This document shows positions 26,651-33,425 of a stretch of DNA of 33,425 nt, piece after piece (positions within the stretch are counted from its first letter, which is position 1; each line of letters begins with the position of its first letter). The translations under genes were made by a program, and so were the position numbers. Under the pieces are notes generated by a model. The model was given only the letters and a program-made list of their open reading frames with translations, ran no database searches and was not told the DNA's origin. Origin of the DNA: Prochlorococcus sp. AG-418-F16 (GTDB taxonomy: Bacteria; Cyanobacteriota; Cyanobacteriia; PCC-6307; Cyanobiaceae); the NCBI GenBank assembly GCA_003214235.1, contig QCLW01000013.1, positions 1 through 33,425 of the forward strand, in the 5' to 3' direction.

Positions 26651-27126
26651 TGTTTAACCTCCTCTTGAGATTCTTTATTTTTTACCTTTTTCTCGGAGGG
26701 AACTTCTAGATTTTTATCATTAGAAATAAATTTTGTTTTTACAGGAAGTTTGTATTGAGCAAGACGCATAGCTTCTTTTGCAATTTCCTCAGTGATATCT
26801 TCTCCACCCATTTCAAAAAGTATTCTACCTGGTTTTACAACTGCAACCCAAAACTCGGGATTACCTTTACCAGAACCCATCCTAGTTTCAGCAGGCCTCA
26901 TGGTGACAGGTTTATCAGGAAAAATTCTTATCCAGATTTGACCTCCACGTTTAATATATCTAGTCATAGCTCGTCTACTTGCCTCAATCTGACGAGCAGT
27001 TACCCATCCACAGTCTTGAGCTTGGAGAGCAAATTGACCGAATGCAATTGTATTACCTTTGGAAGCTACTCCCCTCATCCTGCCTCTATGTTGTTTACGA
27101 AATTTTGTTCGTTTTGGACTAAGCAT
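26647..27126 (-). CDS. rplP: 50S ribosomal protein L16
   Basis: A 159-residue L16, longer than the usual 136-138. [37 protein letters not shown] and the [20 protein letters not shown] segment near the peptidyl transferase centre are conserved. The last 20 or so residues ([20 protein letters not shown]) form a charged extension without counterpart in E. coli. It follows rpsC after 11 bases and overlaps rpmC by four. Confidence 0.98.
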   Translation of the reverse strand: MLSPKRTKFRKQHRGRMRGVASKGNTIAFGQFALQAQDCGWVTARQIEASRRAMTRYIKRGGQIWIRIFPDKPVTMRPAETRMGSGKGNPEFWVAVVKPGRILFEMGGEDITEEIAKEAMRLAQYKLPVKTKFISNDKNLEVPSEKKVKNKESQEEVKQ

Positions 27127-27137
27127 TTTTATACCTC

Positions 27138-27869
27138 CTATGAATTCTCATTTGAACGATCCTCAAATTGCTGAGGTCTTCGACTAGCTTTTCTCTTAGG
27201 GATTGCACCCACAGGGACTGGTTGTTCTTCTTTAGGAAGAACTTCACCTTTAAAAACCCAAACTTTAATGCCTAGAACACCGTAAGTTGTATTGGCTTCA
27301 CGAGTTGCATAGTCAATTTCAGCTCTCAATGTATGTAAAGGGACTCTACCTTCTCTAGTCCATTCAGTTCTAGCAATTTCAGCACCATTTAACCTACCAC
27401 CTACTTGTATTTTTAAACCTAAGACTCCAGCCCGTTGAGCCCTTTGTAAGGCCATCCTTATAGTTCTTCTAAAAGCGACTCTTTTTTCAAGTTGTTGAGC
27501 TATATATTCAGCAAGTAAAAAAGCGTCGGCATCAACACGCTCAACTTCAACAACATTTATCCTAACTTGCCTTGTCCTATCTCCTATAGTTTTTTGAATT
27601 CCAGATCTTAATTCTTCAATACCACTTCCTTGTCTTCCAACTATAACTCCTGGTCTTGCTGTTTTTAATTCAAGTTCCAGTTGATCAGCTTTTCTAGCTA
27701 TCAAAACATCGCTAATTCCTGCTGCTGCATATTTTTTCTGTATGAAAGTACGAATTTTAAAATCCTCTTGAAGAAGCATTGGATATGTCTTTGAAGTAGC
27801 AAACCATTTAGAACGATGCTCTTGTGTAATTCCTAATCTTAGTCCAGTAGGATGTATTTTATGTCCCAT
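27138..27869 (-). CDS. rpsC: 30S ribosomal protein S3
   Basis: A 243-residue S3: [20 protein letters not shown] at the start, a KH domain around residues 40-110 with [14 protein letters not shown], and the C-terminal domain with [20 protein letters not shown] and [20 protein letters not shown]. It forms part of the mRNA entry channel. The start shares a base with the rplV stop. A basic tail ([17 protein letters not shown]) ends the protein. Confidence 0.98.
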   Translation of the reverse strand: MGHKIHPTGLRLGITQEHRSKWFATSKTYPMLLQEDFKIRTFIQKKYAAAGISDVLIARKADQLELELKTARPGVIVGRQGSGIEELRSGIQKTIGDRTRQVRINVVEVERVDADAFLLAEYIAQQLEKRVAFRRTIRMALQRAQRAGVLGLKIQVGGRLNGAEIARTEWTREGRVPLHTLRAEIDYATREANTTYGVLGIKVWVFKGEVLPKEEQPVPVGAIPKRKASRRPQQFEDRSNENS

Positions 27870-28255
27870 TAGTTTTGTACCTCCACATTTGTTTGAGTAG
27901 GAGCAGATTCAACAGAAATACTAATATGGCAAGTCTGTTTTTTGATAGAAAAAGCTCTACCTTGGGCTCTAGGCCTATACCTTTTCATTACAGGACCATT
28001 ATTAGCCCATGCAGAGGAAATAACTAAAGTAGATGGATCCATGCCAAGATTATGTTCTGCATTCGCAACTGCAGATCTTAAAACTTTAGTAATCGGATCA
28101 GTAGATCTATAAGGCATAAATTCCAACATAATCAAAGCATCTCTATAAGACTTACCCCTTATTTGATCCAAAACTCTTCTAACTTTAGAGGCTGATCCAC
28201 GAACATAGTTTCCATGAGCAATAGCTTTTTTGGTTGTTTCAGTTGTTTTTGTCAT
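27869..28255 (-). CDS. rplV: 50S ribosomal protein L22
   Basis: A 128-residue L22 with [20 protein letters not shown] at the N-terminus and [20 protein letters not shown], the beta-hairpin that lines the peptide exit tunnel, followed by ISISVES. Slightly longer than in E. coli (110) because of short extensions at both ends. It overlaps rpsS by four bases upstream and rpsC by one base downstream. Confidence 0.98.
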   Translation of the reverse strand: MTKTTETTKKAIAHGNYVRGSASKVRRVLDQIRGKSYRDALIMLEFMPYRSTDPITKVLRSAVANAEHNLGMDPSTLVISSAWANNGPVMKRYRPRAQGRAFSIKKQTCHISISVESAPTQTNVEVQN

Positions 28256-28530
28256 GATTTTGCTCCTTTCTTATCTCTTATATGACCACGGTAAGTGCGT
28301 GTAGGAGCAAATTCTCCGAGTTTATGGCCAATCATTTGTTCGGTAATAAATACTGGGATATGAGCCCTACCATTGTGTACCGCGATTGTATGGCCAATCA
28401 TTAAAGGTAAAATCGTGGAGGATCTAGACCAAGTTTTGATAACAGACTTGTCATTATCAGTATTTTGTTTTTCTACCTTTTTGAGCAAGCTATCTGCTAT
28501 AAAAGGTCCTTTTTTTAGTGAACGTCCCAT
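28252..28530 (-). CDS. rpsS: 30S ribosomal protein S19
   Basis: A 92-residue S19, the E. coli length. [40 protein letters not shown] and [16 protein letters not shown] are family signatures. It binds the head of the small subunit with S13. It follows rplB after 37 bases and overlaps rplV by four. Confidence 0.98.
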   Translation of the reverse strand: MGRSLKKGPFIADSLLKKVEKQNTDNDKSVIKTWSRSSTILPLMIGHTIAVHNGRAHIPVFITEQMIGHKLGEFAPTRTYRGHIRDKKGAKS

Positions 28531-28567
28531 GTTTATAAAATAGAAATTAAAGTAATAAATGAAAAAA

Positions 28568-29431
28568 TCAAGAGTCTCTTCCTCCTCTACTCCTCTTAGA
28601 AACGCGACGTCGTCTTCGAACTACTAATTTATTACTTGGTTTGTTCTTTTTACGTGTCTTTAACCCAAGAGCTGGTTTACCCCATGGAGTAACAGGGCCC
28701 GCTCTACCAATTGGTGCTTTTCCCTCTCCTCCTCCATGTGGATGATCACATGGGTTCATTACACTTCCTCTTACTTGAGGCCTTCTTCCAAGCCATCTTC
28801 TTCTTCCTGCTTTACCTAAGCTAGTATTTCTTATTTCTGAGTTACCAACTTCTCCAAGAGTTGCGTAGCATTCTTTTCTAACCAGTCTTACCTCAGTAGA
28901 TGGGAGTTTTAAAGCAACATAATCTCCTTCTTTTGCCATAACTTGGGCACTAGCTCCTGCGGATCTAACCATCTGAGCACCTCTGCCTGCATATAACTCA
29001 ACACAATGAACACTAGATCCTAATGGCATAACAGATAGTGGCATTGCATTTCCATCTTCAATTGGTACACTTTCTCCGGAAATTACATTTTGGCCGACTT
29101 TTACTCCAGCTGGAGCGATAATATATCTTTTCTCTCCATCTTCGTAAAATAAAAGTGCAAGCCTTGCATTTCTATGAGGGTCGTAATGAATAGCTGCAAC
29201 TTTAGCATTAATGTTTCTTTTATCTCTTCTAAAGTCGACTAATCTATATTGCCTTTTGTGACCACCTCCACGATGTCGGCAAGTAATAACACCACGATTA
29301 TTTCTGCCTTTAACTCTATGTTTTGAGACTATTAGTGATCTCTCAGGTTTTGCACTTGTTATTTCACTAAAATCAGTAACTACTCTCTGTCTAGTGCCAG
29401 GTGTATAAGGTTTAAATTTACGAATTGCCAT
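28568..29431 (-). CDS. rplB: 50S ribosomal protein L2
   Basis: A 287-residue L2 with the N-terminal [20 protein letters not shown], the SH3-like core, and the C-terminal [20 protein letters not shown] loop close to the peptidyl transferase centre, including the conserved His. A basic tail ([20 protein letters not shown]) follows. L2 is required for subunit joining and peptidyl transfer. It follows rplW after 12 bases. Confidence 0.98.
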   Translation of the reverse strand: MAIRKFKPYTPGTRQRVVTDFSEITSAKPERSLIVSKHRVKGRNNRGVITCRHRGGGHKRQYRLVDFRRDKRNINAKVAAIHYDPHRNARLALLFYEDGEKRYIIAPAGVKVGQNVISGESVPIEDGNAMPLSVMPLGSSVHCVELYAGRGAQMVRSAGASAQVMAKEGDYVALKLPSTEVRLVRKECYATLGEVGNSEIRNTSLGKAGRRRWLGRRPQVRGSVMNPCDHPHGGGEGKAPIGRAGPVTPWGKPALGLKTRKKNKPSNKLVVRRRRRVSKRSRGGRDS

Positions 29432-29443
29432 GATTAAAACTCC

Positions 29444-29746
29444 TTAAGATTCTGGAAATAGTTGGATTTTGTCTCCTTCAGCAAGACGTACAATTGCCTT
29501 CTTGACCTGAGAACGTTTACCGGAAAATTTCCCGACTCTTCTTGTTCTCCTAGGAGGATTCATAGTGTTAACTCCTATGACTTTAACACTGAACAAGGCT
29601 TCAATAGCAGCCTTTATTTGCGGCTTTGCCGCTCTATGATCTACTTCAAAAGTATATTGGTTAAGATCTAGTGCATTTGTAGCTTTCTCAGTAATAATTG
29701 GCTTTTTTATTACATCGGCTAAACGAGAATCGAATAATTTGTTCAT
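29444..29746 (-). CDS. rplW: 50S ribosomal protein L23
   Basis: A 100-residue L23 with [20 protein letters not shown], the [19 protein letters not shown] helix and a C-terminal [19 protein letters not shown]. It lies at the exit of the peptide tunnel and is the docking site for trigger factor and the signal recognition particle. It overlaps rplD by four bases. Length equals E. coli. Confidence 0.97.
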   Translation of the reverse strand: MNKLFDSRLADVIKKPIITEKATNALDLNQYTFEVDHRAAKPQIKAAIEALFSVKVIGVNTMNPPRRTRRVGKFSGKRSQVKKAIVRLAEGDKIQLFPES

Positions 29747-30375
29747 GATGCATAAACCTCCTGAATTTTATTTATTGCTGATTGACCTATGACCAACTTA
29801 TTAGCGTTGAGAATATCAAATACATTTAATTGATCGGCAGCTATTAATTTTACTTTTTCTATATTATTTATAGATTTTTTTACTACATCTGAAGGACTAT
29901 CAAGAATAACCAAAACTTTTTCAGTTTTTTGTATTCCTAATCGAGCAAGGCCATTGATGATATCACTTGTTTTAGGCTGCTTTAAGGTAGATCCAAAATC
30001 TTCAACAGCCTTGATATCAGATACTCTGGACATAAGTGCTGTTCTAAGAGCTAATCTGCGTTCCTTTCGATTCATATCAAGATTGTAAGAACGTGGCTTA
30101 GGTCCAAAAATAATTCCACCACCAGGTCTTAAAGGTGTTCTTATTGATCCTTGACGTGCTCTTCCTGTGCCTTTCTGTTTGTATGGTTTTCTACCACCAC
30201 CTCGAACTTCAGATCTTGTCAAAGTTGATGCAGTCCCTTGTCTTTTGTTTGCTAATTGTCTAAGAACTGCTCTATGGATTAAGTCTGCCGAAGAAGTTTC
30301 CTTAGCAACTGATAAATCAAGGGTAACTTTGCCTGCTTTTTTACCATCCCACTTAAGAGTATCGAGTGTTGTCAT
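29743..30375 (-). CDS. rplD: 50S ribosomal protein L4
   Basis: A 210-residue L4. The extended loop [20 protein letters not shown] followed by [17 protein letters not shown] lies in the exit tunnel; the C-terminal part ([18 protein letters not shown]) is the globular surface domain. In E. coli L4 represses the S10 operon by binding its leader; the same role here is possible but not visible. It overlaps both rplC and rplW by four bases. Confidence 0.98.
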   Translation of the reverse strand: MTTLDTLKWDGKKAGKVTLDLSVAKETSSADLIHRAVLRQLANKRQGTASTLTRSEVRGGGRKPYKQKGTGRARQGSIRTPLRPGGGIIFGPKPRSYNLDMNRKERRLALRTALMSRVSDIKAVEDFGSTLKQPKTSDIINGLARLGIQKTEKVLVILDSPSDVVKKSINNIEKVKLIAADQLNVFDILNANKLVIGQSAINKIQEVYAS

Positions 30376-31028
30376 GATTTTTCACCTCCTTCTTTTTTGC
30401 CTACAACATTGTTTGGCTTAATATTGACAATTGTGCCAGGCTTACCTGGGACAGAACCCTTTACTACAAGCAAATTTTTCTGGTCATCAATTTTCAGAAC
30501 TAACAAACCTTTCGTAGTTATCTGTTTCCCTCCATATCTTCCTGCCATTCTTTTCCCAGGATAAATTCTGCCTGGAGTTGTTCCTGCTCCTGTAGAACCT
30601 GGAGCTCTATGATTTTTGGAACCATGACTCATAGGACCTCTGCTAAAGCCATGTCTTTTCTGGTAACCAGCAAAACCTCTACCCATAGATTTGCCACTGA
30701 TATCAACTTTTTGGCCAACCTCAAAGTTTTTTACAGTTATTTGTTTTCCAATTTCATAAGATGCAGTTTCTTCAACTCTATATTCTTTTAAGTGCTTTAA
30801 AAGTTCTTCACCTGACTTCAATAAATGTCCCTTTTCAGGTTTACTAATATGCTTCTCTTTGGACAAGCCATAGCCTATCTGAACAGCAGTATAACCATCC
30901 AAAGCTGTAGTTTTCAATTGAGTGACACGGCATGGACCAGCTTCAATAAGAGTAACTGGTACTGCATTACCTTTTTCGTCGAAGAGTTGGGACATGCCCA
31001 ATTTCTTTCCTAAAATTCCTATAGACAT
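30372..31028 (-). CDS. rplC: 50S ribosomal protein L3
   Basis: A 218-residue L3 starting [20 protein letters not shown]; the frame is open to 31064, but the conserved opening fixes the ATG at 31028. [20 protein letters not shown] and [20 protein letters not shown] form the long loop that reaches the peptidyl transferase centre. It is the first gene of the 16-kb cluster; rpsJ (S10), first in E. coli, is not present here. There is no clear Shine-Dalgarno sequence before the start. Confidence 0.97.
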   Translation of the reverse strand: MSIGILGKKLGMSQLFDEKGNAVPVTLIEAGPCRVTQLKTTALDGYTAVQIGYGLSKEKHISKPEKGHLLKSGEELLKHLKEYRVEETASYEIGKQITVKNFEVGQKVDISGKSMGRGFAGYQKRHGFSRGPMSHGSKNHRAPGSTGAGTTPGRIYPGKRMAGRYGGKQITTKGLLVLKIDDQKNLLVVKGSVPGKPGTIVNIKPNNVVGKKEGGEKS

Positions 31029-31306
31029 AAGGCTAAAATAGGCTAGCTCGTAATGATTTTTCAATTATCTAAACCCTTTTCATTTATAAAGGTCTAGTTA
31101 GCAAAAAAACTATTAATAAGGTTGAGACTTATCTAAAAAAATAGATAGTTTCTCGTTGGGTAAACCCTCCTGAGTTTTTAACGAAACGCTAAAAATGCGA
31201 AATTTGTAGAGGCTCGGCTAGCTTGCGAGCTTAAAAATTCACTGAGTTACAATTGTACATCATCAAGTACCATAAAATAAAATAAAATATAAATAAAGGA
31301 AATTTT
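31029..31306. promoter_or_regulatory. Divergent leader region between the ribosomal cluster and ndhN
   Basis: A 278-base spacer that must carry the main promoter of the leftward ribosomal cluster and that of ndhN-ldpA. It is locally richer in G and C than other spacers. A seven-pair hairpin (AGGCTCG/CGAGCTT with a nine-base loop) lies at 31210-31232 without a following T run, so it is not a simple terminator. AGCTAGCC-type words occur in this hairpin and again at 31039-31047 just before rplC on the minus strand. TATAAA on the minus strand near 31090 is a possible -10. GGAAA precedes ndhN by six bases. Confidence 0.45.
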
Positions 31307-31783
31307 ATGCCATTACTGCTCACAGGGAAAAAGTTTCATAACGATTTAAAAACAAAAAAATGTCTTGCAATCTTTGCTCCGCTTGAAGGTGGTTACGAAA
31401 CTCGTCTATTAAGAAGAATGAGGGCTAAGGGCTTTAAAACTTTTATAACTTCAGCAAGAGGGCTTGGAGATCCAGAAGTCTTCTTGCTAAAATTGCATGG
31501 CGTAAGGCCACCTCATCTTGGTCATCAAAGCGTGGGGAGAAACGGAGCGCTTGGTGAAGTTCAACAAGTCATCCCGCAAGCTTCTGAGTTATTTAATGAA
31601 AATGATAAAAATAAATTACTGTGGTTATTAGAAGGTCAAGTATTGTCTCAATCTGAGTTAGAAAGCCTGATAGATATTTGCAAAAAATATAACAAACTAA
31701 CAATAGTTGTTGAGATGGGAGGTTCAAGAAAACTTGAATGGAAGTCATTAAATGATTATATTTTGGATGAATTTCTGAGTTAA
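31307..31783 (+). CDS. ndhN: NAD(P)H-quinone oxidoreductase (NDH-1) subunit N
   Basis: A 158-residue NdhN, a cyanobacteria- and plastid-specific subunit of the NDH-1 complex on the thylakoid membrane that serves respiration and cyclic electron flow around photosystem [21 protein letters not shown], the [18 protein letters not shown] segment and [20 protein letters not shown] with [17 protein letters not shown] are the conserved core. A ribosome binding site, AAGGAAA, precedes the ATG. The ldpA GTG starts five bases after its stop, so the two are probably an operon. Confidence 0.96.
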   Translation: MPLLLTGKKFHNDLKTKKCLAIFAPLEGGYETRLLRRMRAKGFKTFITSARGLGDPEVFLLKLHGVRPPHLGHQSVGRNGALGEVQQVIPQASELFNENDKNKLLWLLEGQVLSQSELESLIDICKKYNKLTIVVEMGGSRKLEWKSLNDYILDEFLS

Positions 31784-31788
31784 ATTAT

Positions 31789-32784
31789 GTGATTAAAACT
31801 AAGAAAAAGGATAAATGGATTAAATTGATTTGTGGAGCCAGTAACGAGGATATTGTTGCTATTGAAGATTTATGTGCAATTTATACTGCTGCTGGTATCG
31901 ACTACATAGATGTTGCCGCTGAAGAATCTATAGTTCAAGCAGCAAAAAAAGGGATCGAGTGGGCAAAAGATATCTTTAAAAACTCCCCTGGGTTAATGAT
32001 AAGCATTAGTGATGGTAATGATATCCACTTTCGTAAAGCAAAATTTGATCCATTAAAATGCCCTCCTCATTGTCCAAGACCGTGCGAAAAAGTATGTCCC
32101 ACCTTTGCAATTGATAACTCTGGAATCAAAGAGAGTAAATGTTATGGATGTGGAAGATGTATAAATAGTTGTCCCCTAAATCTAATTAGTGAATATGAAT
32201 ATAATTTATCAAAAGATGATTTAGCATCAACACTTCACAAAATAAAGCCTGATGCAGTAGAAATTCATACAGAGATCAATCGAATAGATTCTTTTACAAA
32301 AGTTGTAAGTATCATTAAAAGTTCTCAAACGAAATTAGAGAAAATATCGATCAGTTGTGGATTAAATCAATCGGTCAAAAAATGGCAAGAGCCTGAAGAT
32401 CTTTTGAAAGCTCTTTGGGAAAGATACGAAATTCTTAATGAACTAAATATTCCCCTTATTTGGCAACTAGATGGAAGGCCAATGTCTGGTGATCTTGCTC
32501 CTACAACAAGTAGAGATACCGTCAAGTTATTCGAAAGAATCGGTTCACACCTTCCACCAGGATTAATTCAATTAGCAGGTGGAACAAATGAAAAAACTCA
32601 TGAATTTTTGAAGTCAAACAATCTTCCAGATGGAATAGCATTTGGAAGTTCTGCAAGAAAAATTATGCAGCCACTAATTGAATTTGCTAACAAAAATAAC
32701 AAAAGACTCTACGATTATCCAGAAAAGATGGCTTTAGCAATCAACAAAGCTCAGAAATTTCTAGAGCCATGGAAAATGAGCTAA
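31789..32784 (+). CDS. ldpA: Light-dependent period protein LdpA, iron-sulfur protein
   Basis: A 331-residue protein of the LdpA family. Two ferredoxin-like Cys clusters occur: C91, C95, C99 and C103 (CPPHCPRPCEKVCP) and C118, C121, C124 and C128 (CYGCGRCINSCP), fit for two 4Fe-4S centres. In Synechococcus elongatus LdpA senses redox state and adjusts the circadian period in response to light. Prochlorococcus has a reduced clock without kaA-type input as I recall, so its role here may be redox sensing more generally. The C-terminal half, with LAGGTNEKTHEFLKS, is a barrel-like domain. The start is GTG at 31789; an overlapping ATG at 31787 is out of frame. Confidence 0.9.
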   Translation: MIKTKKKDKWIKLICGASNEDIVAIEDLCAIYTAAGIDYIDVAAEESIVQAAKKGIEWAKDIFKNSPGLMISISDGNDIHFRKAKFDPLKCPPHCPRPCEKVCPTFAIDNSGIKESKCYGCGRCINSCPLNLISEYEYNLSKDDLASTLHKIKPDAVEIHTEINRIDSFTKVVSIIKSSQTKLEKISISCGLNQSVKKWQEPEDLLKALWERYEILNELNIPLIWQLDGRPMSGDLAPTTSRDTVKLFERIGSHLPPGLIQLAGGTNEKTHEFLKSNNLPDGIAFGSSARKIMQPLIEFANKNNKRLYDYPEKMALAINKAQKFLEPWKMS

Positions 32785-32843
32785 TTCAAAATAAAATTTA
32801 TTTTACAAAAGCTATTCAGAGTTTATAAAAACTTTGTATTTTT

Positions 32844-32873
32844 TTGATAGAAAAAAATCTTTTCATGTATTAA
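32844..32873 (+). promoter_or_regulatory. Candidate promoter of tRNA-Gln
   Basis: TTGATA at 32844-32849 and TATTAA at 32868-32873 are 18 bases apart and end 13 bases before the tRNA gene, a fair sigma-70-type arrangement. TAAAAT at 32871-32876 is an alternative -10. Confidence 0.4.
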
Positions 32874-32886
32874 AATAGAAATTCAA

Positions 32887-32958
32887 TGGGCCGTCGCCAA
32901 GTGGTAAGGCATCGGGTTTTGGTCTCGACATTCCTAGGTTCGAATCCTAGCGGCCCAG
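32887..32958 (+). tRNA. tRNA-Gln (anticodon UUG)
   Basis: A 72-base tRNA. Acceptor strands TGGGCCG and CGGCCCA pair fully with discriminator G; the D arm has GCCAAGTGGTAAGGC; the anticodon stem TCGGG/CTCGA holds the loop TTTTGGT with anticodon TTG at 32919-32921; the T arm is CTAGG/CCTAG with loop TTCGAAT. The first pair U-A is typical of glutamine tRNA. CCA is not encoded. Confidence 0.97.
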
Positions 32959-32974
32959 TTCTAAAATTTAATTG

Positions 32975-33425
32975 GTGTCTATTCCAAAACTATTTCTATT
33001 TGATTTTGATGGCGTTATAGTGGATGGAATGCATGAATATTGGCATAGTTCTTTGCTGGCTTGCGAAAAATATTTAAATTCACCATGCACCACGGTTGAT
33101 CAAACACTTTATAAAAAAGTACCAAATACTTTTAAAGAAATCAGGCCTTGGGTTAAATTTGGTTGGGAAATGGTTCTAATAGTTCACGAAATTATAAAAA
33201 CAGAAAATCCATTAAAAAATTTCAATAAAGATGATTTCATTACTAATTATCATCAAAACTGCCAGAGGATATTACAAAATAATTCTTGGAGTGCCGAAGA
33301 TTTACAGAAAATATTAGATAAGACTCGCAAATACCAAATTGATAAAGATTTTGAAACGTGGGTAAACTTACACAATCCATTTATTGAAGTTATAAATTTT
33401 ATGGAAGAATTAAAGAAAAGAGAAA
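32975..33425 (+). CDS. HAD-superfamily hydrolase, N-terminal part (cut by the window end)
   Basis: The first 150 residues of a haloacid-dehalogenase-fold phosphatase. Motif I is LFLFDFDGVIVDGM, with the nucleophile and acid Asp in the DxD; a helical cap follows (EYWHSSLLACEKY to WVNLHNPFIEVINFMEEL), as in phosphoglycolate-phosphatase-like subfamily IA enzymes. The later motifs are beyond the window. The GTG at 32975 is taken as start, with TTG at 32972 as an alternative; no ATG is near. It begins 16 bases after tRNA-Gln. Substrate unknown. Confidence 0.8.
   Translation, partial: MSIPKLFLFDFDGVIVDGMHEYWHSSLLACEKYLNSPCTTVDQTLYKKVPNTFKEIRPWVKFGWEMVLIVHEIIKTENPLKNFNKDDFITNYHQNCQRILQNNSWSAEDLQKILDKTRKYQIDKDFETWVNLHNPFIEVINFMEELKKRE

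Noticed and set aside
26755-27174. Plus-strand open frame of 139 codons opposite rplP and rpsC
   Set aside because: It spans two intact conserved genes on the other strand; the product is Ser-, Thr- and Phe-rich without motifs.
31250-31266. GTTACAAT followed by TGTACATC before ndhN as an HLR1-like box
   Set aside because: The second half has two mismatches and the two-base spacer is missing.

Overview
The window is AT-rich and closely packed, and it looks like a high-light-adapted Prochlorococcus or a very close marine picocyanobacterium. The evidence is photosystem I genes (psaA, psaB, psaL, psaI), ndhN, ldpA, a CbiG-CobJ fusion for B12-type corrin synthesis, the cyanobacterial S10-spc-alpha ribosomal cluster, short spacers, and tRNA genes without an encoded CCA. 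The assignment rests on recognised families and gene order; no search was run.

Layout. 1-2350 is a small accessory block: the 3' part of a serine recombinase gene broken by a one-base shift, a 70-residue unknown protein, a beta-lactamase-fold serine hydrolase, and a divergent NlpC/P60 peptidase gene that is also broken by a one-base shift in a G run. 2397-9234 is the photosystem I block on the minus strand: psaL, psaI, then after a HEAT-like protein and a family 2 glycosyltransferase the psaA-psaB operon with a clear terminator. 9567-12266 (plus strand) carries cbiG-cobJ and a HAD phosphatase. 12300-12968 is a short gene-poor interval flanked by two copies of the 3' end of tRNA-Ser(GCU), with 12-bp iterons, a 102-bp tandem repeat and a few tiny reading frames; it looks like a minimal or decayed tRNA-targeted integrative element. 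13103-14877 holds alr and an HNH endonuclease gene.

14891-31028 is one continuous minus-strand gene-expression cluster of about 16 kb, read from rplC to prfA: L3, L4, L23, L2, S19, L22, S3, L16, L29, S17, L14, L24, L5, S8, L6, L18, S5, L15, SecY, adenylate kinase, L36, S13, S11, RpoA, L17, TruA, L13, S9, L31 and RF1. Many neighbours overlap by 1-4 bases, as expected for translational coupling. From 31307 the plus strand has ndhN and ldpA, then tRNA-Gln(UUG) and the start of another HAD hydrolase that runs off the window.

The most unusual parts are the bounded tRNA-Ser interval, the two homopolymer frameshifts in the first 2.4 kb, and a C10A9 tract in the message between rpsK and rpoA. The photosystem and ribosomal parts are otherwise ordinary.
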